Source: an uncultured Clostridia bacterium (lineage in GTDB: Bacteria > Bacillota > Clostridia > Oscillospirales > Acutalibacteraceae). From it: a stretch of 64,000 nt of DNA. A program made the translations under genes and the position numbers. The stretch is taken from NCBI GenBank assembly GCA_944385105.1, contig CALWVR010000007.1, positions 28,085-92,084 of the forward strand, read 5' to 3'. Every line of letters starts with the position of its first letter. The first letter of the stretch is position 1. The notes under the pieces are model-generated. The model was not told the origin of the DNA. It worked only from the letters and a program-made list of their open reading frames with translations, and did not search any database. Below are positions 46,984-56,190 of this stretch, in pieces.

Positions 46984-47911
46984 TTATTTTGGAATTGACA
47001 CTAGTAATTACACTACTTCTGCAGCTATTTATTATAAAGATGGTCTAGTAAAGAAAACTAGTAAATTGCTTTCTTTAAAGGCGGGAAGTGTAGGATTACG
47101 TCAGAGTGAAGTGGTTTTTCAACATGTTAAGAGACTTCCTGAAGTTATAAATGATACTATAGACATAACAGCAAATTTACCTAAAGCTATTGGAGTATCA
47201 TCCAGGCCAAGAGATCAGGTAGGCTCTTATATGCCTTGTTTTAATGTAGGCGTTTCTACAGCTAAGAGCATTTCTTGTGTACTTAAAATACCATACTATG
47301 AATTTTCACATCAAGCAGGGCACATTGTTGCAGCTTTATATTCGGTGGGGAGACTAGACCTTTTGAAAAAGTCCTTTTTTGCTTTTCATATATCAGGGGG
47401 TACTACAGAAGCCCTATTAGTTGAACCTTGTGATAAAACAGTAATAAAAACCCAAATTGTTGGGAAAACACTAGACTTAACAGCTGGGCAATTGATTGAT
47501 AGAGTGGGGAGCACCATTTCACTTAGTTTTCCAGCTGGTAGAAATCTTGAACTTTTAGCAAAGAAGTGTAAAGAAAATTTTAAAATAGTGCCTTGCGTAA
47601 AGGGAACAGATTGTTGTTTATCTGGGGTTCAAAATTTATGTGAAAAAATGAGAAAAGAGAAAAAAGATAGAGAACAGATATCTAAATTTTGCCTTGACTA
47701 TATTGCATTTACTATTGATAAAATGTGCTTTAATATTTTAAATAAATATGGTCAAAAGCCGCTTTTATTTGCAGGAGGAGTTATGGCAAATTCCATGATA
47801 AGAGAATATATGTTAAAAAAGTATGATGCAATTTTTGCAAAGCCTGATTTTTCTTCAGATAACGCAGCTGGGATAGCTGTTTTAACAGCTATTAAGGAAG
47901 GAGCTATATGA
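46976..47911 (+). CDS. TsaD/Kae1-like paralog (peptidase M22 fold), function unknown
   Basis: The 311-residue protein has the ASKHA fold of TsaD, the enzyme for t6A tRNA modification. It has an N-terminal FGIDTSNYTTSAAIY where TsaD has GIETSCDETA, the metal-site HQAGH (H-x3-H), the nucleotide loop HISGGTTEALLV, FAGGVMANSMIREYM, and a late Asp in SSDNAAGIA. Metal and nucleotide sites are therefore kept while the substrate-facing N-terminus differs. It overlaps nusB by 8 bases and xseA by 4. A second, canonical tsaD is expected elsewhere. Its role is unknown. Confidence 0.8.
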   Translation: MCSYFGIDTSNYTTSAAIYYKDGLVKKTSKLLSLKAGSVGLRQSEVVFQHVKRLPEVINDTIDITANLPKAIGVSSRPRDQVGSYMPCFNVGVSTAKSISCVLKIPYYEFSHQAGHIVAALYSVGRLDLLKKSFFAFHISGGTTEALLVEPCDKTVIKTQIVGKTLDLTAGQLIDRVGSTISLSFPAGRNLELLAKKCKENFKIVPCVKGTDCCLSGVQNLCEKMRKEKKDREQISKFCLDYIAFTIDKMCFNILNKYGQKPLLFAGGVMANSMIREYMLKKYDAIFAKPDFSSDNAAGIAVLTAIKEGAI

Positions 47912-49152
47912 ATAATTTTAATGTATTTACTATTTCTCAAATTAACTTTTATATACGATCTTTATTTGATGGAGATAAAATATTAGAGAATGTATTTTTA
48001 GTGGGGGAAATTTCAAACTTTACAGACCATTATTATTCTGGGCATCTTTACCTTTCCCTTAAAGACGATAAAAGTGTAATTAAGGCAATAATGTTTTCAA
48101 GTTATGCAAAAAGACTAAAGTTTAAACCTCATAATGGAATGAACGTTATAGTAAGAGGAAGGATATCTTTATATGAGCCAACTGGTGTATATCAACTTTA
48201 TATTGAAGATATGCAACCCGATGGTGTAGGTGCTTTAAGCTTAGCTTTTGAACAACTTAAGGCTAAGCTATGTAAAGAAGGACTATTTGATGAAAATAGG
48301 AAAAAAGTTATACCAGAATACCCAGAGAAAATTGGAGTAATAACTTCTGAGACTGGTGCTGTAATACAAGATATAAAAAATATATTGAATCGTAGATTCC
48401 GTTTAGCAGAAATTGTGTTATACCCAGTTAATGTTCAAGGAGTGCAGGCATCAGAACAAATAATAGAAGCTGTAAAAGCTTTTAATGAGGGTAAAGCAGC
48501 AGATGTTTTAATTATTGCAAGAGGAGGAGGCTCAGCTGAAGATTTGTGGATATTTAATGATGAAGAGCTGGCTCGTACTATAGCTTCTTCTGAAATACCT
48601 ATTATTTCAGCTGTTGGACATGAAACAGATTTTACAATATGCGATTTTGTTGCAGATCTTAGGGCTCCTACTCCATCAGCAGCAGCAGAGTTAGTTGTAC
48701 CGGATGGAGAAGAAGTTTTAAAACATATTACTACTCAAATTGCCTATATAAAGAAGCTTTTGCTGAATATGATAGAGGAATATAGAGGACATTTGAAGCA
48801 TATTTTAAGCTCTAATGTTTTTAAAAGTCCTAGTTATTTGTTGGAGTCTCGAAACCAGAAAGTAAGGGAGTTAGTGGAAAGGCTGGAACTAAATTATTCT
48901 AGAATATTATTAAGCAAAAGGGAGAGATTTAATGTACTTGCGGGAAGACTTGATGTACTAAGTCCTCTGAGACTTTTAAATTCTGGCTATTCTTTAATTA
49001 CGAAGGATAATGAAGATAAGATTATCAAAAGTATAAAGCAAGTGAAACCGAATGATGATATTAAAATTAGATTAGGCGATGGAATGCTAAACTGTAAAAT
49101 AAAGTCTATTGAGAGAAAGAGTGGGATAAATGAGGAAGAAACTATCATTTGA
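47908..49152 (+). CDS. xseA: Exodeoxyribonuclease VII large subunit
   Basis: XseA is the catalytic subunit of exonuclease VII, which degrades single-stranded DNA. The 414-residue protein has an N-terminal OB-fold (VGEISNFTDHYYSGHLYLSLKD), the conserved IGVITSETGAVIQDI, and IIARGGGSAEDLWIFNDEELARTI with ISAVGHETDFTICDFVADLRAPTPSAAAEL, then coiled coils. The start overlaps the TsaD-like stop (ATGA), and the end overlaps xseB. Confidence 0.96.
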   Translation: MNNFNVFTISQINFYIRSLFDGDKILENVFLVGEISNFTDHYYSGHLYLSLKDDKSVIKAIMFSSYAKRLKFKPHNGMNVIVRGRISLYEPTGVYQLYIEDMQPDGVGALSLAFEQLKAKLCKEGLFDENRKKVIPEYPEKIGVITSETGAVIQDIKNILNRRFRLAEIVLYPVNVQGVQASEQIIEAVKAFNEGKAADVLIIARGGGSAEDLWIFNDEELARTIASSEIPIISAVGHETDFTICDFVADLRAPTPSAAAELVVPDGEEVLKHITTQIAYIKKLLLNMIEEYRGHLKHILSSNVFKSPSYLLESRNQKVRELVERLELNYSRILLSKRERFNVLAGRLDVLSPLRLLNSGYSLITKDNEDKIIKSIKQVKPNDDIKIRLGDGMLNCKIKSIERKSGINEEETII

Positions 49153-49357
49153 AGCAAAGATCAAGGAACTTGAAGATATTGTATTTAAACTTGAAGAAGG
49201 GACGGAGTCTTTAGAAGACTCGCTAAAGCTTTTTGAGGAGGGGATAAAAGCTGCAAATTTTTGTTACAACACTATTAAAGAGGCAGAACAGAAAATTACA
49301 GACTTGTCTAAACTAGAAAAAGAAGATAAAGCCAATGGAGGAAACGACTTTGAATAA
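49130..49357 (+). CDS. xseB: Exodeoxyribonuclease VII small subunit
   Basis: A 75-residue helical-hairpin protein that binds XseA. It has the signature FEAKIKELEDIVFKLEEGTESLEDSLKLFEEGIKAA (about 5-40, in parts). ATG 49130 overlaps xseA by 23 bases, and the end overlaps ispA by 8. Confidence 0.94.
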   Translation: MRKKLSFEAKIKELEDIVFKLEEGTESLEDSLKLFEEGIKAANFCYNTIKEAEQKITDLSKLEKEDKANGGNDFE

Positions 49358-50222
49358 TTATGTTTCTTTGATAGAAGAAAGGTTAAAAGCTTATTTACCA
49401 AGTAAAGACTGTATGCAAAAAGATGTAATAGATGCAATGGAGTATAGTTTATTAGCCAAGGGAAAGAGAATTCGTCCAACATTGACGTTAGAATTCTGTA
49501 GAGTCTGTGGAGGAAATATAGAAGAAGCGATGCCGTTTGCTTGTGCTGTTGAGATGATACATACTTATTCTCTAATACATGATGATTTACCTTGTATGGA
49601 CAATGATGATTTAAGACGGGGTTTACCTACAAACCATATTGCAAATGGAGAGGCAATAGCGCTGCTTGCTGGGGATGCACTTTTAACCTTAGCATTTGAG
49701 ATAATTTTGTCAGAGAAAACTTTGAAAAGTGTAGAAAGTAAAAAAGTAATAGCTGCTGCTAATTTGTTGGCTCGTAGTGCAGGAACCAAAGGAATGATAG
49801 GTGGTCAAGCAATAGATGTAAGTGACAAAATTGAAAAGGTTAAGAAAGAAACTATTGAATTAATGCATGGGCTTAAGACAGGCGCTCTCATTGTTTCAGC
49901 TTCCCAGATTGGAGCTATAATAGCTGGAGCAAATGATGAAGAGATAGCAGCTTCGATAGAATATGCAAGTGCATTGGGACTTGCTTTTCAGATAGTTGAT
50001 GATATATTGGATTTTACATCTACAACTGAGAAATTAGGAAAAAGTTCATTAAGTGATGAAAGAGGCAAAAAATTTACATACGTCTCTGCTGTGGGGCTAG
50101 AACAATCAAAAGAGTTTGTGAAAGAACTAACCAATAAAGCTATTACAGCTCTTAATAGCTTTAAATACAATACAGATTTTTTAAAAGATTTAGCTCTTTC
50201 ACTGGAAAAGAGAGACCACTGA
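49350..50222 (+). CDS. ispA: Polyprenyl (farnesyl/geranyl-type) diphosphate synthase
   Basis: The enzyme condenses isopentenyl and allylic diphosphates to short-chain isoprenoids used for undecaprenyl phosphate and quinones. The 290-residue protein has GKRIRPTL, the first Asp-rich motif DDLPCMDNDD with RRG after it, and the second Asp-rich motif DDILD. TTG 49350 is preferred: GGAGGA is seven bases before it, while the in-frame ATG at 49335 is itself part of that site's flank. Exact chain length cannot be read from sequence. Confidence 0.93.
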   Translation: MNNYVSLIEERLKAYLPSKDCMQKDVIDAMEYSLLAKGKRIRPTLTLEFCRVCGGNIEEAMPFACAVEMIHTYSLIHDDLPCMDNDDLRRGLPTNHIANGEAIALLAGDALLTLAFEIILSEKTLKSVESKKVIAAANLLARSAGTKGMIGGQAIDVSDKIEKVKKETIELMHGLKTGALIVSASQIGAIIAGANDEEIAASIEYASALGLAFQIVDDILDFTSTTEKLGKSSLSDERGKKFTYVSAVGLEQSKEFVKELTNKAITALNSFKYNTDFLKDLALSLEKRDH

Positions 50223-50282
50223 TTTGAAGATTAACATTTTAAGTGGTACAATTATTTTAGTTGTTAAAAAGGTTTGATTTAA

Positions 50283-52184
50283 GTGAAAAAAGAAAATATA
50301 TTAAGTAAAATAAATTCACCTAAAGACTTAAAAGATTTACCAGAAGATAAATTAGAGCCTTTATGTGAAGAAATAAGGGAGAAAATTATAAGTACAGTGT
50401 CAAGAAATGGAGGACATTTGGCTTCTAATTTAGGTGTAGTTGAACTTACAGTTGCACTACATAGGGTTTTTTCAAATAGCAATGATAAGATTGTTTGGGA
50501 TGTTGGTCACCAATGCTATACACATAAAATTTTAACAGGAAGACTTTCTAAGATTGACACTATAAGAAAAGAAAATGGATTATCAGGGTTTCCGCGAAGA
50601 AGTGAGAGCATTTATGATCCATTTAGTACTGGGCATAGCAGCACTTCTATATCTGCAGCATATGGGCTTTTAAATGCAAAAAGGCTAAATCATGATAATG
50701 GTAAAGTTATAGCTGTAATTGGAGATGGAGCACTATCCGGTGGCCTTGCTTATGAGGGAATAAATAACGCTGGTGCCGCTAAGAAAAACTTTATTGTTAT
50801 CTTAAATGATAATAAGATGTCTATATCCAAAAATGTAGGATCTATGGCTAAGTACCTATCAGCAATTCGTACCCAAAATATATATTTAAAGACTAAAAGT
50901 ATTGTTGATAAAACGCTTACGCATATGCCTGTATTAGGAAAGTTTATGAGAAAACTTATTTTAAAGTCTACGTCTACTTTGAAAAATATGGCTTATAATG
51001 GAACTATCTTTGAAAATCTTGGCTTTATGTATTATGGACCAATTGATGGTCACGACATAAAAGCGTTAATAAATGTTTTAAATATTGCTAAAGAAAAAGC
51101 TCACCCTGTTTTAGTACATATAAATACTGTGAAGGGAAAAGGTTATTCTTTTGCCGAAAAGAACCCAAAAGTTTTTCATGGAATATCAGGATTTAATGTT
51201 GAAACAGGAGTATTTGGAATATCAAAAAGCGATTTTTCGAGTGTATTTGGAAAAGAGCTCTGTGAACTTGCCAAGAATGATGATAGAGTTTGTGCTATCA
51301 CAGCTGCAATGAAAATAGGAACAGGCTTATCTAGTTTTGCGAAGAATTTTAAGAATAGATTTTTTGATGTTGGAATAGCTGAAGGACATGCAGTTACTTT
51401 TGCTGGAGGACTAGCTGCTGGAGGTATGATACCTGTATTTGCAGTATACTCAACATTTCTACAAAGAAGCTATGATCAAATAATACATGACGCGGCGTTG
51501 CAAGGGCTAAAGATAGTCTTAGCCATTGATAGAGCAGGACTAGTAGGAGAGGATGGAGAAACACATCATGGGGTATTTGATGTATCATTTTTAAACTCAA
51601 TACCTGGGGTAACAATTTATTCACCTAGTTTTTTTAGCGAGGTTGGTCCTATGCTAAAAGAAATGATTTATAATACGCAGGGGGTTGTAGCGATTCGATA
51701 TCCTCGCTCTGGACAAATGTATAAGCCGGAAAACTTTACTTCTACACATGCATCTTATGATATATACGGCAATAAAAATATGGATGTTGTTATAGTAACG
51801 TATGGGAGACTATTTTCTCAAGCATGTTTAGCAAAAGAAAGGTTAGAAATACAGGGAATAAATGCTTGTATAATTAAACTTAATAGAATAAAACCGATAG
51901 ATGAAGATGCAGTTTTATTTGCCCAAAATTTTAATAATGTATTCTTTTTTGAAGAGGGCATGCTAAGCGGTGGAGTAGGAGAATATTTTGAGTATATGTT
52001 AAGTCAAGTGGGTCATAAAGGAAAGTTTAAATTAACTGCGATAGGAGATAAATTTGTTACTCAAGCGACTGTTCAAAATCAATTACATGAATTAGAACTT
52101 GATGCTGATGGGATTGAAAAAATAATTTTACGGAGTGTAGAGAGAATTGATAAACAAGAAGAGATTGGATTTACTGCTGTTTGA
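50283..52184 (+). CDS. dxs: 1-deoxy-D-xylulose-5-phosphate synthase
   Basis: Dxs makes the first intermediate of the MEP isoprenoid pathway from pyruvate and glyceraldehyde 3-phosphate, with thiamine diphosphate. The 633-residue protein has WDVGHQCYTHKILTGR, FSTGHSSTSISAAYG, the ThDP/Mg motif GDGALSGGLAYEGINNAG, and the transketolase pyrimidine domain with VGEDGETHHGVFDVSFL and IRYPRSG. The start is GTG, 50283, after AAAGG. It overlaps tlyA by 38 bases and follows ispA, linking both ends of isoprenoid synthesis. Confidence 0.95.
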   Translation: MKKENILSKINSPKDLKDLPEDKLEPLCEEIREKIISTVSRNGGHLASNLGVVELTVALHRVFSNSNDKIVWDVGHQCYTHKILTGRLSKIDTIRKENGLSGFPRRSESIYDPFSTGHSSTSISAAYGLLNAKRLNHDNGKVIAVIGDGALSGGLAYEGINNAGAAKKNFIVILNDNKMSISKNVGSMAKYLSAIRTQNIYLKTKSIVDKTLTHMPVLGKFMRKLILKSTSTLKNMAYNGTIFENLGFMYYGPIDGHDIKALINVLNIAKEKAHPVLVHINTVKGKGYSFAEKNPKVFHGISGFNVETGVFGISKSDFSSVFGKELCELAKNDDRVCAITAAMKIGTGLSSFAKNFKNRFFDVGIAEGHAVTFAGGLAAGGMIPVFAVYSTFLQRSYDQIIHDAALQGLKIVLAIDRAGLVGEDGETHHGVFDVSFLNSIPGVTIYSPSFFSEVGPMLKEMIYNTQGVVAIRYPRSGQMYKPENFTSTHASYDIYGNKNMDVVIVTYGRLFSQACLAKERLEIQGINACIIKLNRIKPIDEDAVLFAQNFNNVFFFEEGMLSGGVGEYFEYMLSQVGHKGKFKLTAIGDKFVTQATVQNQLHELELDADGIEKIILRSVERIDKQEEIGFTAV

Positions 52185-52959
52185 TAGAGGATATGTAGGT
52201 AGTAGAGAAAAAGCTCGTGCATTAATAATGTCTGGAAATGTTTATGTTGAAAACCAAAAGTCTGATAAGCCAGGAACAATGTATAGAGATGATATTAAGA
52301 TAGAGATTAGAAAACCGAAAGTTTTATATGTTAGTAGGGGAGGCTTAAAATTAGAAAAGGCTATAAAGTCTTTTTCCATTGATTTAGAAGATAAAGTGGC
52401 TATGGATATAGGCGCATCTACAGGCGGTTTTACAGACTGTATGCTAAAAAATGGAGCTAAAAAGGTTTATGCAATAGATGTAGGATATGGTCAGCTTGAC
52501 TGGCGGCTTAGAAGCGATGAAAGGGTAGTAAACCTTGAAAGAACCAATATACGTTATCTTGATAGGGAAGCTGTTAAAGACGAAATAGACTTTTTTAGTG
52601 TAGACGTTTCCTTTATATCTTTAAAGCTAGTTTTACCTGTAGTAAGAAATTTTGTAAAAAATACAGCGCAGGCTGTATGTCTTATTAAGCCACAATTTGA
52701 AGCAGGTAAAGAAAATGTAGGGAAAAATGGGGTTGTAAAAGACGCATTAGTTCATAAAAGAGTAATAGAAGATATATGTAATTTTATTTTAAATAGTGGC
52801 TTTGATATATTGGACCTTGACTATTCTCCAATAAAAGGACCAAAGGGAAACATTGAATATTTAATTCATATTAGAAAATCTGACAGTGGAGAGAACTTGT
52901 GTAATAAAGAAGTAGGGGATATAGTAAATCAGTCTCATTTACTATTAAACAAGGTGTAG
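52147..52959 (+). CDS. tlyA: TlyA family rRNA 2'-O-methyltransferase
   Basis: TlyA-type enzymes methylate cytidines of 16S and/or 23S rRNA. The 270-residue protein joins an N-terminal S4 RNA-binding domain (RLDLLLFDRGYVGSREKARALIMSGNVYV, about 6-34, in parts) to an FtsJ-like methyltransferase with SAM motif MDIGASTGGFTDC and IKPQFEAGKENVGKNGVVKD. The start is TTG at 52147, inside the end of dxs, with AGAG-type purines upstream. nadK begins two bases after the stop. Confidence 0.92.
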   Translation: MINKKRLDLLLFDRGYVGSREKARALIMSGNVYVENQKSDKPGTMYRDDIKIEIRKPKVLYVSRGGLKLEKAIKSFSIDLEDKVAMDIGASTGGFTDCMLKNGAKKVYAIDVGYGQLDWRLRSDERVVNLERTNIRYLDREAVKDEIDFFSVDVSFISLKLVLPVVRNFVKNTAQAVCLIKPQFEAGKENVGKNGVVKDALVHKRVIEDICNFILNSGFDILDLDYSPIKGPKGNIEYLIHIRKSDSGENLCNKEVGDIVNQSHLLLNKV

Positions 52960-52961
52960 GA

Positions 52962-53828
52962 ATGGATAAGAGATTAAAAATTGCACTTTTTCCAAATGTT
53001 TATAAAGACAAAAATTTAAATAATACGAAAGTAATTATAGATAAACTTATAGACCTTGGAATATTGGTATTAATTCATAAGGACTATAAGTTAATGCCTA
53101 ATAGTGACTATATATGTGTATATGATAACATTGATGAGTTAATATTAAATTGTGATTTAGCGATTACTATAGGTGGAGATGGAACGATAATTCACTTTGC
53201 AAAATATGCGTCAATGTTTGAGAAGCCTGTTTTAGGAGTAAACATAGGGAGACTTGGTTTTGTAGCAGGAATTGAAATGTCTCAACTTAATAAGCTTTCA
53301 TATATTTTAGACGGGAACTATAAGGTACAAGGAAGGGCGATGTTGGAGGTATCAGTAAAACAGAAAGATGGTGAAAAAACATTTATTGCTTTAAATGATG
53401 CTGTTGTATCTAGAGGAGCACCTTCAAGAGTAATAGATCTTGCGATTTATACCAGTTCAAACAAAATTTGTGATTATAGGGCAGATGGAATTATTATAGC
53501 TACGCCTACAGGATCAACTGCATATTCGCTTTCAGCAGGAGGCCCAATTATTGAACCAACGGTTAGTTGCATGATAATAACACCTATCTGCTCGCACTCA
53601 ATTTTTGCAAGACCTATTATCTTTGATAATAAGTCAACTCTTGATATTAGGGCAACATCAAGAGAAGATCTAGGAATCTTTTTGACTATAGATGGTGATG
53701 AAATTATTGATGTCACTCAAGCAGATTTCATTAATATAAAAATTTCTGATAGAAAAGCTAAAATAATTAATCTTGATGAAAGAAGTTTTTATAGAAAGAT
53801 TTCAGAGAAGTTCTCGAATAGAAGTTAG
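52962..53828 (+). CDS. nadK: NAD kinase
   Basis: NadK phosphorylates NAD to NADP. The 288-residue protein has the GGDGTIIHFAK motif (about 70-80), the ALNDAVVSRG segment, and DGIIIATPTGSTAYSLSAGGPI, all diagnostic. It is the last member of the nusB-led chain; argR and recN, common next genes in Firmicutes, are not here. Confidence 0.95.
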   Translation: MDKRLKIALFPNVYKDKNLNNTKVIIDKLIDLGILVLIHKDYKLMPNSDYICVYDNIDELILNCDLAITIGGDGTIIHFAKYASMFEKPVLGVNIGRLGFVAGIEMSQLNKLSYILDGNYKVQGRAMLEVSVKQKDGEKTFIALNDAVVSRGAPSRVIDLAIYTSSNKICDYRADGIIIATPTGSTAYSLSAGGPIIEPTVSCMIITPICSHSIFARPIIFDNKSTLDIRATSREDLGIFLTIDGDEIIDVTQADFINIKISDRKAKIINLDERSFYRKISEKFSNRS

Positions 53829-53915
53829 TTTAAATATTTTTCTGTTATACTCAAGAATAATATTTTGTAAAGATTTATAAAATGCTACAGTAAAGACTTG
53901 TAGGAGGTTGCTTAA

Positions 53916-54851
53916 ATGGAAGAAAATTTCAAAGATGAATCCGTAAATGCTAAACCTTATAAATATAAAAAGATATTAGTACTTATAAATCCGTTAGCTG
54001 GAAAGAAAACTACGAATATTCAAAGTTTAAATTTAATAAAAGACTTAAGCCAAATAGGGGGAAAAATTAGTATCTATTATACTAAATTTAAAAAAGATGC
54101 TTCTAGAATAATCAAGAAATATGCATACGACTATGATTTGGTAGTGTGCTGTGGTGGAGATGGTACTTTTCATGAAGTTGTAAATGGAATGATGTGTTTT
54201 GAAAAGAAGATACCTATAGGTTATATACCTACGGGAACTACTAATGATTTAGCTAAAAGTCTTAATTTACCTAAGACTATTCATGAGCTTACAGCTTTAA
54301 TATCTAAATGTGAGCCTAAGAACCATGACATTGGGTTATTTAATGGAAATGAATACTTTTCTTATGTTGCTTCATTTGGGGCTTTTAGTGAAGTTTCTTA
54401 TAGTACCCCTCAAAAAATAAAGAATATATTGGGGCATTTTGCCTATATTTTGACCGGCATAGGAAGTATAAAAAAGATACGTCCTTATCATTTAAAAATA
54501 AACTATGATGGAAATGTTATAGAAGATGACTTTATATTTTGTGCAGTAATCAATTCAAAATCTATAGGAGGAGTAATAGAAATTTCAGGTAATGATATTG
54601 ACCTAGGAGATGGGAAATTAGAGATTTTTCTAATAAGAAATTTAAATAATCCTATTGATTTATATAATGCACTAAAGGAAATAAAGGCAAAGGAATATAA
54701 TAAGGATAGTATAATACTTTTACACGCTAGGAATATTATTATAGAAAACCAAAAGAAGGTACCCTGGACATTAGATGGAGAATATGCAGGAAAATTAAAA
54801 AATGTTAATATAGCCAACATACATAGTGGAATAAAAGTAATAAAAAATTAA
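53916..54851 (+). CDS. Diacylglycerol/lipid kinase (DagK/YegS family)
   Basis: The enzyme is expected to phosphorylate diacylglycerol or a related lipid. The 311-residue protein has VLINPLAGKK (about 22-31), the catalytic-domain glycine loop CCGGDGTFHEVVNGM, PTGTTNDLAKSLN, and the C-terminal PWTLDGEYAG. About 20 extra residues precede the usual start. GTAGGAGG lies upstream of the ATG. An 87-base gap separates it from nadK, so it may be a separate unit. A bidirectional terminator follows. Confidence 0.9.
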   Translation: MEENFKDESVNAKPYKYKKILVLINPLAGKKTTNIQSLNLIKDLSQIGGKISIYYTKFKKDASRIIKKYAYDYDLVVCCGGDGTFHEVVNGMMCFEKKIPIGYIPTGTTNDLAKSLNLPKTIHELTALISKCEPKNHDIGLFNGNEYFSYVASFGAFSEVSYSTPQKIKNILGHFAYILTGIGSIKKIRPYHLKINYDGNVIEDDFIFCAVINSKSIGGVIEISGNDIDLGDGKLEIFLIRNLNNPIDLYNALKEIKAKEYNKDSIILLHARNIIIENQKKVPWTLDGEYAGKLKNVNIANIHSGIKVIKN

Positions 54852-54852
54852 T

Positions 54853-54887
54853 AAACAGCACCTCAAAGCTTTATTTGGGTGCTGTTT
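54853..54887. terminator. Bidirectional terminator between the lipid kinase gene and the rhamnose operon
   Basis: AAACAGCACC (54853-54862) pairs with GGTGCTGTTT (54878-54887); T-rich flanks lie on both sides. Confidence 0.85.
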
Positions 54888-54891
54888 ACTT

Positions 54892-55617
54892 TTAGTTTTT
54901 GATAATTGCTAATAAAAGATTGATACGAGATATCAAGCGTTTATACATAATGGCTGCTTTTGACTCAATATCATTGGGGAAAACAGGAATTAAGGCACTA
55001 AAGTTATTCTCATGACGGCGATAAATTAGTAGTGGCTTTTTTATAAATCGTACAGTTCCATATTTTTCCCCCATTAGTCCAATCCATTGATCATGCATTG
55101 GAATGTTTTTAGGAAAGGGGAGAAAAAATTTTTTGAAGTCATTTTTAAACGCGATACAACATCCCATATATGAATTTTTAATAATATTATTCAAAATTCC
55201 CTTTTTACTATTCCTAATTTGAAAGAATGAATCATATATTATATTTAAATTTTCATCTGATACAAATGTATCATGTAGTATTACGTCTGCATTAGCTTTT
55301 TTAAATTCTCTTAAAACAGTTTCCACTTTATTATCTAACCAAATGTCATCCTGATCGCTTAAAAAAATATATTTATTATTACAATTTAATATAGCATTTT
55401 CAAAGTTTTTAATAACCCCACAACAAGGGCCATGGAATACTTTAATACGCTTATCTTTTTTAGCAAGATCTAAAACAATTTTTAATGTGTTGTCTGTACT
55501 TTCATCATAAGAGATAATAACTTCATCATTATCTTTAAGCTGTTTTAAAATGGACTTAATCTGTTCAGTTATATATTTTTCTCCGTTAAAAACAGCCATA
55601 GCAACAGAGATACTCAA
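54892..55617 (-). CDS. Family 2 glycosyltransferase
   Basis: A 241-residue GT-A-fold transferase with the N-terminal SVAMAVFNGEKYITEQIKSIL (about 4-24, in parts), the nucleotide-sugar-binding DESTDNT, and the metal-binding region LSDQDDIWL. It resembles rhamnosyl/galactosyl transferases such as those acting in cell-surface polysaccharide. It is the last gene of the rhamnose operon. The start is TTG at 55617, directly after the rfbC stop, with GGAGATG inside rfbC as its ribosome site. It is about 85 residues shorter than the GT2 at 56191, mostly at the C-terminus. Confidence 0.85.
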   Translation of the reverse strand: MSISVAMAVFNGEKYITEQIKSILKQLKDNDEVIISYDESTDNTLKIVLDLAKKDKRIKVFHGPCCGVIKNFENAILNCNNKYIFLSDQDDIWLDNKVETVLREFKKANADVILHDTFVSDENLNIIYDSFFQIRNSKKGILNNIIKNSYMGCCIAFKNDFKKFFLPFPKNIPMHDQWIGLMGEKYGTVRFIKKPLLIYRRHENNFSALIPVFPNDIESKAAIMYKRLISRINLLLAIIKN

Positions 55618-56181
55618 TTAATTCATCTCCATATGTTTATAATGTTCAAAAGATGGCAAAATTTTATCTTTGTCTGATAATATAACATTCATGTCATTAC
55701 TTATGGGCCAGTTTATGTTAATAGAAGAGTCATTATAAATAATTCCGCCTTCGTTTCCAGGATCATAGAAGTCTGTGCATTTATATACAAACTCAGCTTC
55801 TTCAGATATTACTAAAAAACCATGAGCAAAACCTTCTGGAATATAAAGCTGACGTTTATTTTTATCACTTAAAATAGCTCCAACCCATTGACCATAAGTT
55901 TTACTATTAGGTCTAATATCTACACCTACATCAAATACTTCTCCTTTTATAACACGTACTAGCTTACCCTGAGGTTTCTTTGTTTGAAAATGGAGGCCAC
56001 GGAGCACGCCACGTTTAGATTTAGATTGATTGTCTTGAACAAATGTAACATCAATTCCTGCACTTTTAAATTCATCATGATGATAAGTTTCAAGAAAATA
56101 TCCTCTATTATCACCAAAGACAGTAGGTTCAATAATATACATACCGTCAATTTTAGTCTTTATAAAATTAAATTTACTCAT
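55618..56181 (-). CDS. rfbC: dTDP-4-dehydrorhamnose 3,5-epimerase
   Basis: RfbC (RmlC) is the third enzyme of dTDP-L-rhamnose synthesis. The 187-residue cupin has PTVFGDNRGYFLETYHHDEF, FVQDNQSKSKRGVLRGLHFQ with catalytic His, GEVFDVGVDIRP and YIPEGFAHGFLVISEEAEFVYKCTDFYDP. It lies between two glycosyltransferase genes, nine bases after the one before it. Confidence 0.95.
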   Translation of the reverse strand: MSKFNFIKTKIDGMYIIEPTVFGDNRGYFLETYHHDEFKSAGIDVTFVQDNQSKSKRGVLRGLHFQTKKPQGKLVRVIKGEVFDVGVDIRPNSKTYGQWVGAILSDKNKRQLYIPEGFAHGFLVISEEAEFVYKCTDFYDPGNEGGIIYNDSSININWPISNDMNVILSDKDKILPSFEHYKHMEMN

Positions 56182-56190
56182 TTTAGTACC

